Shown in pieces: positions 1 through 9,140 of a DNA stretch of 64,000 nt. The notes beneath the pieces were generated by a model, which worked only from the letters and a program-made list of their open reading frames with translations, was not told the DNA's origin and did no database searches. Every line of letters starts with the position of its first letter. Position 1 is the stretch's first letter. A program made the position numbers and the translations under genes. The stretch is from an uncultured Acetatifactor sp. (GTDB lineage: Bacteria > Bacillota > Clostridia > Lachnospirales > Lachnospiraceae), in assembly GCA_910578815.1 (NCBI GenBank), contig CAJTSE010000006.1:1-64000 (forward strand). Direction: 5' to 3'.

Positions 1-469
1 GGTTCAAGGTTTTATAGTATCAAGCATTTCTACATGCTCATGAATAATTCAGGTTTACATTATACAAAATTATTCGTTTTGCCATAGAAGAAAAATCTTT
101 TTCACTTTTTATTTCATTCAAACTATTATACAGACGTTTCCCTTTCGGATTGGTTTGCAGGGGAAAATTATGATTCTTTATTCTCTATTTTGATGAGACA
201 AGCAAAGGTTGACAAGAGGCTGATCATTTTCTCAAATTGTTTTTGTAACACATGGAATAGCCAGTCTGCTTACCAACAATTCAATGGTTTATGATGAAGC
301 ATATTGTATAAACACATTGTCTAATGCCTATTTTGGAATAATGTATCTGATAAAAGAAAGAGACTTATCATAAAATACCAACACAAATAGTTTTTTAAAG
401 GAGATTAAAATTTCCAAAATGGATAATACTATAGTAATAATTGTGTGTTTGGTATCAATTTGCAATGAC
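1..469. other. AT-rich stretch without a convincing gene
   Basis: This stretch is AT-rich and has no open frame with a good ribosome-binding site and a recognisable product. A frame around positions 112-290 reads for about 55 codons without a stop but has no start and resembles nothing I know, so it may be a decayed gene end. A 41-codon frame from 420 (ATG, with AAAGGAG about 15 bases upstream) runs into the tail of the rlmD gene on the other strand and is probably chance. No clear terminator for rlmD is visible here. Confidence 0.5.
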
Positions 470-2185
470 TTATTCATACGAATTCTCCTTCGTCAAATCC
501 ATCTCGTCTATATCCAGCTCCACCTCAATATGCTGCTTGGCATTTAGTTTGGACAATAAACATACCGTCTCCACATGCACCGTCATTCCAAATTGATCCA
601 CGCCTCTCACCCTGCTTAGCTCATATCCGCCCTCACAAAGTACCTTCAAATCCCTTGCCAAGGTGGCAGAATCACAGCTGACATACACAATCCGCTCCGG
701 CTTCATCTTCAGCATAGTGGCAAGGCAGGCGTCATCACAGCCCTTACGGGGCGGGTCAACTACAATCACATCCGGATGAAGCATGACGACGGTTTCTTTG
801 TCGTCAGTCATTTCTTTATCGTCCGTGGTTTTTATGTTGTTCACAACGCTGCCGGCTTTACCTGCTGCCCTGCTGCCATCATCCACTCCGCCCCGACAGC
901 ACTCGGAAGCCGCTTCCGGCCATCGCTCATAAAACGCCGGCAGCACTTCTTCTGCTTTTCCCGTAAAAAACTCCACATTGTCAATTCCGTTCCACCTGGC
1001 ATTTTCTCTGGCGTCCTCTATCGCCTGCGGAATAACCTCCACGCCGTAGACCTTCTTGGCGCTGCCTGCCAAAAACAAAGAAATAGTCCCAATGCCGCAG
1101 TACAGATCCCAGACAATTTCCTTTCCGGTCAGCCCGGCATACTCCAGTGCCAAACTGTATAGCTTTTCTGTCTGCAGGGGATTCACCTGATAAAAAGAAA
1201 GAGGCGAAATGGAAAAGGTCAGCTCTTTTCCTGTCAGTGGATACCCCGGCTTATTCATGTCCCGCACATGAATAGTGTCAGAAATAGAATCTTTACCCCA
1301 AATCGTATAGATCTCTTTACCCATAATAACATTAGAGCGCTCCCTGTTGATACTGACTGACACACTTGTCATTCCTTTTACAACAGACAACTTTTTCAAC
1401 AATTCCGCCTGCTGCGGGAGTATATCCTGCCACTGTCCACGTTGATTTCCTCTTTCTTTATGCCCAAATTTATTCATCAAGTTCTTTGTTTGAAATTTAC
1501 ACGGCACCCTTGTCATGTTCTTGTTGATTACCAGGCAGACCATGATTTCCCCACTGGTAAAACCTTTTCTAATCAGCACATGGCGCACCAGACCTGTTCC
1601 CGTGGATTCATCATAAGCAGAAACGCCGTTTTTCTCCATATAATTCAAAATAATCTCTAAGATTTCCCTGTTTTCTTTCGCCCCAAGCGCACAATCCGTA
1701 TTGGCAATAATGGAATGGGTCCGGCCGGCATAAAAGCCTGTTACAATTTTTCCCTCCCGATTCCTGCCTATGGGATACTGGGCCTTATTCCTGTAATGCC
1801 AGGGCTCTTCCATACCCAGGATGGGCTCCATTTTCTCATCCACTGCCGCCTCGTCAAACCCGCCGATTCTAACCAGATTATGGCGAATCTTATCCTGTTT
1901 AAACTGCAGCTGTTTTTGATAGTCCAGTGCCTGCAGCTGACATCCTCCGCATTGTCTGTGAAAGGCACATTTGGGTTCCACACGAAAAGGGGAAGGTGTT
2001 ACCACCTTCTCCATTCTGGCATAAGCATAATTCTTTTTTACTTTTACAATCCTGGCTTCCACCACATCTCCCGGCACCGCATCCTTCACAAAAAGGGTAA
2101 AGCCGTCGGCTTTTCCGATGCCTTCTCCCTCTGTGCCAATGTCATGAATCTGCACCGTAATCACATCATTTTTCTGAACTTCCAT
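470..2185 (-). CDS. rlmD: 23S rRNA (uracil-5-)-methyltransferase, RlmD/RlmCD family
   Basis: SAM-dependent enzyme that makes 5-methyluridine in 23S rRNA (the family also contains tRNA methylases such as TrmA). An N-terminal TRAM RNA-binding domain (about 1-60) is followed by the four iron-sulfur cysteines (C73, C79, C82, C165), then the Rossmann methyltransferase domain with VDPPRKGCD and the catalytic-loop motif YVSCDSATLARDL. Start ATG at 2185 is preceded by AAAGG. At 571 residues it is longer than the usual ~450-460: a charged, low-complexity insertion of about 50 residues containing two TDDKE units sits just before the VDPPR motif. It lies 35 bp after the flavodiiron gene on the same strand, so the two may be cotranscribed. 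Family confident; exact target base is inferred. Confidence 0.9.
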   Translation of the reverse strand: MEVQKNDVITVQIHDIGTEGEGIGKADGFTLFVKDAVPGDVVEARIVKVKKNYAYARMEKVVTPSPFRVEPKCAFHRQCGGCQLQALDYQKQLQFKQDKIRHNLVRIGGFDEAAVDEKMEPILGMEEPWHYRNKAQYPIGRNREGKIVTGFYAGRTHSIIANTDCALGAKENREILEIILNYMEKNGVSAYDESTGTGLVRHVLIRKGFTSGEIMVCLVINKNMTRVPCKFQTKNLMNKFGHKERGNQRGQWQDILPQQAELLKKLSVVKGMTSVSVSINRERSNVIMGKEIYTIWGKDSISDTIHVRDMNKPGYPLTGKELTFSISPLSFYQVNPLQTEKLYSLALEYAGLTGKEIVWDLYCGIGTISLFLAGSAKKVYGVEVIPQAIEDARENARWNGIDNVEFFTGKAEEVLPAFYERWPEAASECCRGGVDDGSRAAGKAGSVVNNIKTTDDKEMTDDKETVVMLHPDVIVVDPPRKGCDDACLATMLKMKPERIVYVSCDSATLARDLKVLCEGGYELSRVRGVDQFGMTVHVETVCLLSKLNAKQHIEVELDIDEMDLTKENSYE

Positions 2186-2220
2186 ATGGATACCTTTACT
2201 CTTACTTAAAGCAGCTTCTC

Positions 2221-3372
2221 TTATATCAGCTCTTCCGCCAGCTTCTCGATCTGCGCCCTGGTTTCCGGCTTTACAGCCGACAGAATTGTGACCGTGTTCT
2301 CCGCAAAGCTGATCTCCTTACAGCCCTCCAGCATCTTACTCATGGTCTTGGCCGCCACAGGCGCCCAGGAGCCATTTTCCATCAATGCCACCTTACGCTT
2401 CTGGTAATTGCGCTCCGTCAGCTCCTGAATAAACTGGCGCATACAAGGGAAGACACCGCCATTATAGGTACTGCTGGCCAGTACCAGTCTGTCATAGCGA
2501 AAAGCGTCCTCCACAACTTCCGCCATGTCGTGCCGGGCCAGATCATGCAGCACAACTTCGTCCAGACCCTTTTTATGCAGCTCTTCCGCCAGGCACTTTG
2601 CCGCCATTTCCGTGTTTCCGTAAATGGAAGCATAGGCGATGACAACACCTTTGCTTTCCGGCTCATAGGAAGACCAGGTATGATAATGCCCCAGATAATA
2701 TTGCAGATTTTCCTTTAAAACCGGCCCATGCAAAGGGCAAATCATGCTGATCTCAAGCTCCGCCGCTTTCTTTAAAACTGCCTGCACCTGCGCTCCGAAC
2801 TTGCCTACAATCCCAAAATAGTAACGTCTGGCCTCGCAAAGCCATTCCGCATCCACATCCAGGGCCCCGAACTTGCCAAAGCCGTCGGCGGAAAAAAGTA
2901 CCTTATCCTTCTTGTCATAGGTCATCATAACCTCCGGCCAGTGTACCATGGGCGCAAACACAAACTGCAGGGTATGGATTCCTAAGGAAAGCTCTCCACC
3001 GTTTGCGGCGTTGACCTGCCTGTCCTTAAGCTCCAGGGAAAAGAACTGGCCCATCATTTTAAAGGCCTGGGCCGTAGCCACTACCTTCGCATCAGGATAC
3101 TTTTCCAGGAATAACGGAATATTGGCCGAATGATCCGGCTCCATATGCTGAATCACCAAATAATCCGGGGTACGTCCCTGCATAGCGTTTTCCACATTAT
3201 CAAGCCACTGCTGCCCAAAACGGGCATCCACCGTATCCATCACCGCAATTTTCTCATCCAGAATCACATAAGAATTATAGGCCATGCCGTCAGGCACAAT
3301 ATACTGTCCCTCAAACAAATCCGCCTCATGATCATCTACTCCTGCGTATACAATATCTTCCGTCACCTTCAT
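2221..3372 (-). CDS. Flavodiiron protein (FprA/A-type flavoprotein)
   Basis: Cytoplasmic flavodiiron enzyme that reduces O2 (to water) or NO, typical of anaerobes as an oxygen-defence protein. The N-terminal metallo-beta-lactamase-like diiron domain has the ligand motif HMEPDH (H76, E78, D80, H81) and a later CPLHGPV histidine; the C-terminal flavodoxin domain begins with IAYASIYGNTE for FMN binding. I start at the ATG at 3372 because AAGAAGGGAG lies just upstream; the open frame extends 19 codons further without a ribosome site. The resulting 383 residues are the normal length. No rubredoxin or flavin reductase fusion is present, so the electron donor is encoded elsewhere. Confidence 0.93.
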   Translation of the reverse strand: MKVTEDIVYAGVDDHEADLFEGQYIVPDGMAYNSYVILDEKIAVMDTVDARFGQQWLDNVENAMQGRTPDYLVIQHMEPDHSANIPLFLEKYPDAKVVATAQAFKMMGQFFSLELKDRQVNAANGGELSLGIHTLQFVFAPMVHWPEVMMTYDKKDKVLFSADGFGKFGALDVDAEWLCEARRYYFGIVGKFGAQVQAVLKKAAELEISMICPLHGPVLKENLQYYLGHYHTWSSYEPESKGVVIAYASIYGNTEMAAKCLAEELHKKGLDEVVLHDLARHDMAEVVEDAFRYDRLVLASSTYNGGVFPCMRQFIQELTERNYQKRKVALMENGSWAPVAAKTMSKMLEGCKEISFAENTVTILSAVKPETRAQIEKLAEELI

Positions 3373-3463
3373 GTTGAAACACTCCCTTCTTAATCTATAT
3401 ACTTGATACATTATTGTAAAACCTTTCATCTGTAAACAGGTTTTAAATATCCCTGATAATCAT

Positions 3464-4405
3464 TTACTTCGTTCCCCTCAGATTGGACTCAAACAGCCGA
3501 TTATACCCCAGCCATCCGGTATTTTCCCGGTTATTCTCCAATATCTCCTTAAAGGTTTCCAGCTTCGCGTCCGTATCGTCCGCATAATTTAATGCCAAAG
3601 CTTCGATCAGCGCCGGAATCTTGGGTGATCCAAATTCATACTTTCCGTGATGCGCTAAAATACAGTGCTGCAGCTGTGACAGCAGAACATGCGGAAACCC
3701 CTGAATCATCGCTGCTTTTTCAGCCACCATCTGCGAGCCCATTACAATATGTCCTAACAGTTGTCCGTCATCCGTGTAATCATTTTGAGGAAAAGGTGAA
3801 ATTTCTTTTGTTTTTCCGATGTCGTGACACATGGCTGCCGCAAGCAGCAGGTCCCTTTTCAGTATGGGATAAGCGCCGCAATAATAATCACACAGCTTCG
3901 TCACACTTAACGTATGCTCCAGCAGACCTCCAACAAATCCGTGATGAACCGTCTTGGCTGCAGAGGAATTTTTAAATGCCTTTGCAAATTCCTGATCTTC
4001 CACAAAAAAAACTTCCAGCAGTCTTTTCAGATAAGGATCTTCCATACTGCCTATTAACTCCAATAACTCCTGATACATCCCATTTATACTTTTTGAGCTT
4101 ACCGGCAGATATTCCCCAGGATCATATTCCTCCTCTTTGCACACGCGGATGCGTTTCACGCTGACCTGAAGCACACCCTGAAAGCTGTTGACTTCCCCGT
4201 AAACTTCTATATAATCCAGAGCATCATAATCCCCGATTCCCGGATTATTGGGCTCCCATACCTTAGCGTCGATCGTTCCGGTTTTATCTTGAAGAATAAT
4301 GTTCTCATAGGGCTTTCCGTTCTTTGTCACTGCCGCCTGCTTGTGTTTGCAAAGATAAATGTCAAATACTCTGTCTCCTTCTTTCAGATCCTTTATATAT
4401 TTCAT
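3464..4405 (-). CDS. yhaM: 3'-5' exoribonuclease YhaM family (OB-fold + HD)
   Basis: A 313-residue protein matching the YhaM/CBF1 family: an N-terminal OB-fold nucleic-acid-binding domain (about 5-90; KTGTIDAKVW is typical) and a C-terminal HD metal-dependent phosphohydrolase domain with H163 in the LLEHTLSV segment and the CHDIGKTKE motif (H194, D195). In Bacillus and Staphylococcus, YhaM trims RNA 3' ends and is also linked to DNA replication. Length is as expected. The start ATG at 4405 has GGGAGG upstream (complement of cctccc). It is separated from the HtrA-like gene by about 50 bp on the same strand. Confidence 0.88.
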   Translation of the reverse strand: MKYIKDLKEGDRVFDIYLCKHKQAAVTKNGKPYENIILQDKTGTIDAKVWEPNNPGIGDYDALDYIEVYGEVNSFQGVLQVSVKRIRVCKEEEYDPGEYLPVSSKSINGMYQELLELIGSMEDPYLKRLLEVFFVEDQEFAKAFKNSSAAKTVHHGFVGGLLEHTLSVTKLCDYYCGAYPILKRDLLLAAAMCHDIGKTKEISPFPQNDYTDDGQLLGHIVMGSQMVAEKAAMIQGFPHVLLSQLQHCILAHHGKYEFGSPKIPALIEALALNYADDTDAKLETFKEILENNRENTGWLGYNRLFESNLRGTK

Positions 4406-4456
4406 TACTATACCTCCCTGTCTGCTTCAGCGGACATCAATTCAATATTTGGAAAT

Positions 4457-5815
4457 TTACTTCCAAGCTTTTGCCTCTCCTACCTCTATTGTAAAAATCA
4501 TTTCTTTATATTCCTCCTGTGATTGACGCATAACGGTTACGGTTACGGTCTGTCCCGGTTCATAAAGCATCAACGCGCTGGTATAATCCTGAAATAAAGT
4601 CACGTCCCGATCATTGATGCCGACAATCACGTCTCCCTGGCGGACTCCTGCCAGCATGGCCGGCGAGTTCATGTCTACTTTTGTTACAAAGCCTCCAAAG
4701 GGCACACCCTGAGTCCGGTTTACTTCTTCTGGTACATCCATCCCACTGATTCCCAGATAGGCAACTTTATTACTGTTTGACATCTTATTCATAATTCGAA
4801 TCAAATCCGTAATTCCATACGCATAAATCACACTTCCCATATCGGAATTTGTCTTATTATCCGTAATGATACCCATGATCTGTCCATCTAGATTAAAAAG
4901 TACACCACTGGCATTTTTGCTTCCGCTGATGTCTGTCTGAAGAATCTTATAATTCCTGTCCGGCACGGAAAAAATATAGCCAGCCCAGGTTACCATGCCA
5001 TAACCCACGGAATTACTGGCCCCCATAGGACTTCCCATAGCAATCACCGGCGTTCCGATAAGCCTGCTGCTATTGGATGAGCCCATCACCGGATATGTCA
5101 AGCTGTCTTTGTCAATTCCCGCAGGCAGATCAGTCAAAGGCACGGACAAGATCGCAAGACCGGTATAGCTGTCCATCTGCTTGATCTGGGCACTTGCCTG
5201 TTCTCCGTTATGAAAAGTGAGAATCATGCTTTCCGCCGCCCACAGCATAGAGGCATCCGCCAGAATAAGCAGCTCCTTGCCGTTATCGTTGACAATGATT
5301 CCCGATGTCTGGCTCCTGCTCTCCTGAACATTGCTAAACCAGTCAATATTGGAAGTCACCGCCGTCACCGTCACCATATATTGCTCCAGCTCTGCTATAT
5401 AAGCAGACATTGCCGAATAAAGCTCCTTGTAATTTTCCTTATCCAAAATCACTCCGGAAAGAATTTCTTCAATCTGTTCCTGAGAAAATATCATTCCTTC
5501 CGGCTCCGGGTCAGGTTCAGGAGAGGGTGACGGAGACGGGCTTTCCGTGGGAAGGTTTTCCGCCAGCATTTCCTCCGGCAGCATTTCCTCCGGATCCTCC
5601 GGAAAAACCACTGTCTTAGGATCTTCCTCCGGATAAAGCCAATTATTAATCACCGGCTCCAGTACCAGAAAAGTAACACAGGCAATTAATCCGAAAATAA
5701 CCGCCATGGATGCCGTGAGAATGGTCCTGCGGAGCAGCTTCTTTCGGTTAATGGGGCGCTGCTTGATTTTTTCTATCATAAAATCGCTTTGACCATGTTC
5801 CTCTTTATCCGGCAT
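4457..5815 (-). CDS. HtrA/DegP-like membrane protein with lost catalytic triad, PDZ domain
   Basis: Membrane-anchored protein of the S1C (HtrA) architecture: basic cytoplasmic N-terminus, one transmembrane helix (about 34-55), Glu/Pro/Ser-rich linker (61-108), trypsin-like fold (about 150-340) and a C-terminal PDZ domain (350-445). Aligned by eye to active HtrA, the His of the NNHVV motif falls on S189 (ADASML), the Asp of TDLAVL on G219 (TGLAIL), and the GNSGG nucleophile segment reads KNASG, putting Ala at the Ser position unless one residue is gapped. So it is probably a pseudoprotease that binds rather than cuts. The ATG at 5815 is chosen over an upstream in-frame TTG because GAAAGGAGT sits at proper distance. 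452 residues. Function unknown; likely envelope quality control or signalling. Confidence 0.75.
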   Translation of the reverse strand: MPDKEEHGQSDFMIEKIKQRPINRKKLLRRTILTASMAVIFGLIACVTFLVLEPVINNWLYPEEDPKTVVFPEDPEEMLPEEMLAENLPTESPSPSPSPEPDPEPEGMIFSQEQIEEILSGVILDKENYKELYSAMSAYIAELEQYMVTVTAVTSNIDWFSNVQESRSQTSGIIVNDNGKELLILADASMLWAAESMILTFHNGEQASAQIKQMDSYTGLAILSVPLTDLPAGIDKDSLTYPVMGSSNSSRLIGTPVIAMGSPMGASNSVGYGMVTWAGYIFSVPDRNYKILQTDISGSKNASGVLFNLDGQIMGIITDNKTNSDMGSVIYAYGITDLIRIMNKMSNSNKVAYLGISGMDVPEEVNRTQGVPFGGFVTKVDMNSPAMLAGVRQGDVIVGINDRDVTLFQDYTSALMLYEPGQTVTVTVMRQSQEEYKEMIFTIEVGEAKAWK

Positions 5816-5900
5816 GTGAACTCCTTTCAAATCTTACATTTTCAGGCTTTGGATAATTGCCTATCTTACAGTATAGCCAACCACAAATAAAAAGTAAAGG

Positions 5901-8900
5901 TCAGCAGGGTACAAATTCCGCCCTGACCGCACGATAATCCATATGCTTTCCGGGCCTTTCTTCCGCAAACTCCGCAAACCGCCGTGTAACGGGAAGCAGG
6001 CACTCCATATGATCCAACAGCAGATCCAGTCGATTGCGCAGGGGAACAGGATCCTTATGTATCAAATAAGCAGGCATGATCTTCCCCAGAAAACTTTCCT
6101 TCGGATATTTGTTATCCACATCCATATATGTCCGCATATCAGCTACATAATACTCCGCCTTTTCCCCAAAGTCCTGCAGACACAGCAAAGTATACCTTTC
6201 TCCGTCACGCCGGAGAACAATATGATTCCGCATGGGCTCTCCCGTTCTACGGACTAATAAATCTTCAAACATTTCGGGGGCAAAATGTTTTCTGTATTCG
6301 TCAGGAGAAACATCCCAGGACAGCCTTACCCAAACCACGTCTCCCTTGAAAAAAAGTTTCATGGCCTCTGTGAATAAAGGTTTCTTAATTCCGTTTATCT
6401 GTATGATATTCACCGCCCCGTCTGCAGTCCGCCGTTCCAGCTCCAGGGGATGGCTGTTCAGGATCCCCTGCTCCTGATCCAGCAGCACAGGCTGCCGTTC
6501 CGAATTGTAAGCACGTTCTAAAGGAAATTTTCCCAGCTCCTGCTTGGCAAGATTATATTTTACCCGGCGGTTTTGGATGAACACACCGCCCCAGGCATCC
6601 CGCCAGGCGCAGTCATTGCGAAAGGGCACACCGCTCGCCCTTTTAAATCCTTCTGCTGTAGAAGTCATCTTAAGGATCAGCTCCAGGTTACAACATATTG
6701 AATCAAAAGAATCAAATACACACTGCCGTGGAAGATTTTTATGAGTCAGGGATATATACTCCGTTCCTGCTTCACCAATACTGTTATTTCTTCTCATAAA
6801 GGCATGAAACAAATACTTGGTATCATCAAAATAAAAGCATGTATACTCCTGTTTCTGCTTTAAAAACACAAGAGAACGTTTTCTGGAATATGTTTCCTCT
6901 TCTTCTGCCTTCAGCTCCCAGCGATTGGGAGTAAAGGAAAATTCCAAACGGATTAATTCTCCCCGGACAAACTGTTCCAAAAGATCGCTCAGCACATCTT
7001 TCGTTATTTCCTGATTCTCCAGCACGCTCTCCGGAGCGGCGGTCCTTGACACATACACTGTATCCGGAAACTTCTCCATACAGCTTAAGTCAATGACAGC
7101 CGGAGTAATCATCTGCTCCAGCAGCTCCATTCCTCTGGCTGCTGCCTGCAGATCATCTTCAAAATAATCATATTCTTGCGTAGAATGGCAAACCAAACCG
7201 CTGGTGCCTTCCTCTACATAAAGAGACATCCGCCCTTCTTCCGGTCTCCACTTGGCACAATAAAGCGCATCCCAGGTCTCCCGATAAATCGTCAAAGCCA
7301 GGGTAGTCCCTCTCTCCTCTGCCCGCTGGATCTCGCCAAATCTATCAAGCAGTTCAGACCCGATTATTTTGGCTATTTCCGCCCTGTTTTCCAAGGGAAG
7401 AGCCGTTTCTGCCAGCCGCTCCTGCAGTTCCAGCGCCAGCTGCCTTTTATATTTCATATACACGTCTGCATCCTGCACCCTGCCGTCTATGGCATAAGCA
7501 GCCGGCAGCAGCAGAAACAGTTCTTCCGTTTCAAGAGACACTGCCTTTTCATAGGGAATAAAGGGGCGGAACATTTCCTGTCCGTTCAGCCTGTACTCCA
7601 CATAATGCAAATGCAGCAATACCTCTATCTCTACTCCCTCCAGCACAATGCGACGGCTGATAGGTACGATTTCTTTAGCGCTTTCCGAATCAAACAGCCT
7701 TTCCGCCCACTCCGGTGAATTAGGAAGCTGTTTCTTAAGATATTGATCCAGATAAAGAAAATCCCGAAAAGCCGTATTCAGGAAATAGCGCAGAAAGGGG
7801 CGATAATTTACCCTTGCCAGCCGGGGAGATGCCTCAGCCTCCGTGTCCTCATTGTTCTGTTGAAAAATCCTGCGGTATTCTTCTGCTTTATCAATCGTTT
7901 TCAATACTTCCCCGGAACAGGGCGCCATTCGATTCTCTTCATAAAAAGCGCGTAAATAGCGAAGAAATACAGCGCTTCTCCGAAAACCAATCCAATCGGT
8001 CAGCACGGTGGTCTCTACATACCTGCGGTTGTACAACGCTTTTTTCAAATCCTCCCGCTCAAAAAAACTTTTTACCACTGCTTCTTCCTGTACGGGATCG
8101 TATGCACGTTCAACAAATGTGCCATACATCTTGTTCAGCTCAAAAAAGCTCCCCGCTTCTTCTTCGTTCAAATCGGGATATTTTTCCAGACAAATTTCCC
8201 GCAGCCTGCCGTAAAGCAGTTTATCCCGTCCCATTACCGCCTGTTTTAATCCCAGGGTTTCCCATGCCGTCTGATAACATTCTCTGTTCAGTACTGCAGT
8301 TTCAAAAAAGTAATTCAACAGCCTTAACCCTAAGGGATGTCTGGCATGTTCCGGCAGGGCGCCTCCGTTATAATTGTCTTTGATATACGCCGGAACATAC
8401 CGATCCAGCACCTGCCTTAAGCTGCGCATGGAATCATCGGTCCAAGACAAATCAATCCGGTCTGCTCTCTGAGCCAGTGCCCACAAATGGTAATAATTGC
8501 TGAAGGCCATCCTCATGGTGTAATCGTTGCCTGACAAACGCCTGGGCACAGGACAGGAACGGGCAATGGCAAAAATGGGCTCCGGCACCGTGCAGGCATT
8601 TTGTTCCTGGCGAAACTGCAGCTCATCCTCCCCATATCCTCCTGCACCTATTGCCGTAAAACAATAGGCCGTATACAGGCTTTTCATAAACTCCTGTCCA
8701 GGACGGAATTCAGACTCCTTTTCCCGTACCGTTTGTTCTAACAAAGTACAAAAGTCTTCCTCCAAAGAAACCGATAAAAATTCCGGGGAAGTGATATATT
8801 CCGTCCAAAGCTTCCAGTTTTTCTGGTTTTCTTTTTTATAGATCTTCAAAAACATCCGATATGCTTCGCTTTCCCGATAGGGATTCGGACCGCCGGAATC

Positions 8901-9140
8901 CCTTTGAAAAACGAAATGTGGTTCCGGCTGCAGTGATTCCTGTTTTTCTTCCGGAAAAACGTCATCCTCCGCTTCCTCCGCCCATTCCATGGCAAGCTGA
9001 TATGCTTTTCTCAGGCGCATAAACTCCTGAGGATTTTCTTCCGGATGATAGATTCTGCTCTGTACTGCATATGCCATTTTAATTTGAGCCTGATCTCTGG
9101 TAGGCTCTATCTGCAGCAGCCTCCAAATATTGTCACTCAT
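5901..9140 (-). CDS. Very large J-domain-like protein, partner of the adjacent Hsp70
   Basis: A 1079-residue protein. Its first ~65 residues look like a J-domain (DNIWRLLQIEPTRDQAQIK, then a helix-loop with YHPEENP, then FMRLRKAYQLAME), but the invariant HPD tripeptide is HPE. The rest matches no family I recognise; it is soluble-looking, rich in aromatic and acidic residues, with no transmembrane segment. It begins inside the end of the Hsp70 gene: ATG at 9140 overlaps the Hsp70 stop by 8 bases with GGGGAGG upstream, implying translational coupling. The natural inference is a dedicated co-chaperone or client-recruiting partner for that Hsp70. An in-frame TTG at 9146 is an alternative start. 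Confidence 0.65.
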   Translation of the reverse strand: MSDNIWRLLQIEPTRDQAQIKMAYAVQSRIYHPEENPQEFMRLRKAYQLAMEWAEEAEDDVFPEEKQESLQPEPHFVFQRDSGGPNPYRESEAYRMFLKIYKKENQKNWKLWTEYITSPEFLSVSLEEDFCTLLEQTVREKESEFRPGQEFMKSLYTAYCFTAIGAGGYGEDELQFRQEQNACTVPEPIFAIARSCPVPRRLSGNDYTMRMAFSNYYHLWALAQRADRIDLSWTDDSMRSLRQVLDRYVPAYIKDNYNGGALPEHARHPLGLRLLNYFFETAVLNRECYQTAWETLGLKQAVMGRDKLLYGRLREICLEKYPDLNEEEAGSFFELNKMYGTFVERAYDPVQEEAVVKSFFEREDLKKALYNRRYVETTVLTDWIGFRRSAVFLRYLRAFYEENRMAPCSGEVLKTIDKAEEYRRIFQQNNEDTEAEASPRLARVNYRPFLRYFLNTAFRDFLYLDQYLKKQLPNSPEWAERLFDSESAKEIVPISRRIVLEGVEIEVLLHLHYVEYRLNGQEMFRPFIPYEKAVSLETEELFLLLPAAYAIDGRVQDADVYMKYKRQLALELQERLAETALPLENRAEIAKIIGSELLDRFGEIQRAEERGTTLALTIYRETWDALYCAKWRPEEGRMSLYVEEGTSGLVCHSTQEYDYFEDDLQAAARGMELLEQMITPAVIDLSCMEKFPDTVYVSRTAAPESVLENQEITKDVLSDLLEQFVRGELIRLEFSFTPNRWELKAEEEETYSRKRSLVFLKQKQEYTCFYFDDTKYLFHAFMRRNNSIGEAGTEYISLTHKNLPRQCVFDSFDSICCNLELILKMTSTAEGFKRASGVPFRNDCAWRDAWGGVFIQNRRVKYNLAKQELGKFPLERAYNSERQPVLLDQEQGILNSHPLELERRTADGAVNIIQINGIKKPLFTEAMKLFFKGDVVWVRLSWDVSPDEYRKHFAPEMFEDLLVRRTGEPMRNHIVLRRDGERYTLLCLQDFGEKAEYYVADMRTYMDVDNKYPKESFLGKIMPAYLIHKDPVPLRNRLDLLLDHMECLLPVTRRFAEFAEERPGKHMDYRAVRAEFVPC

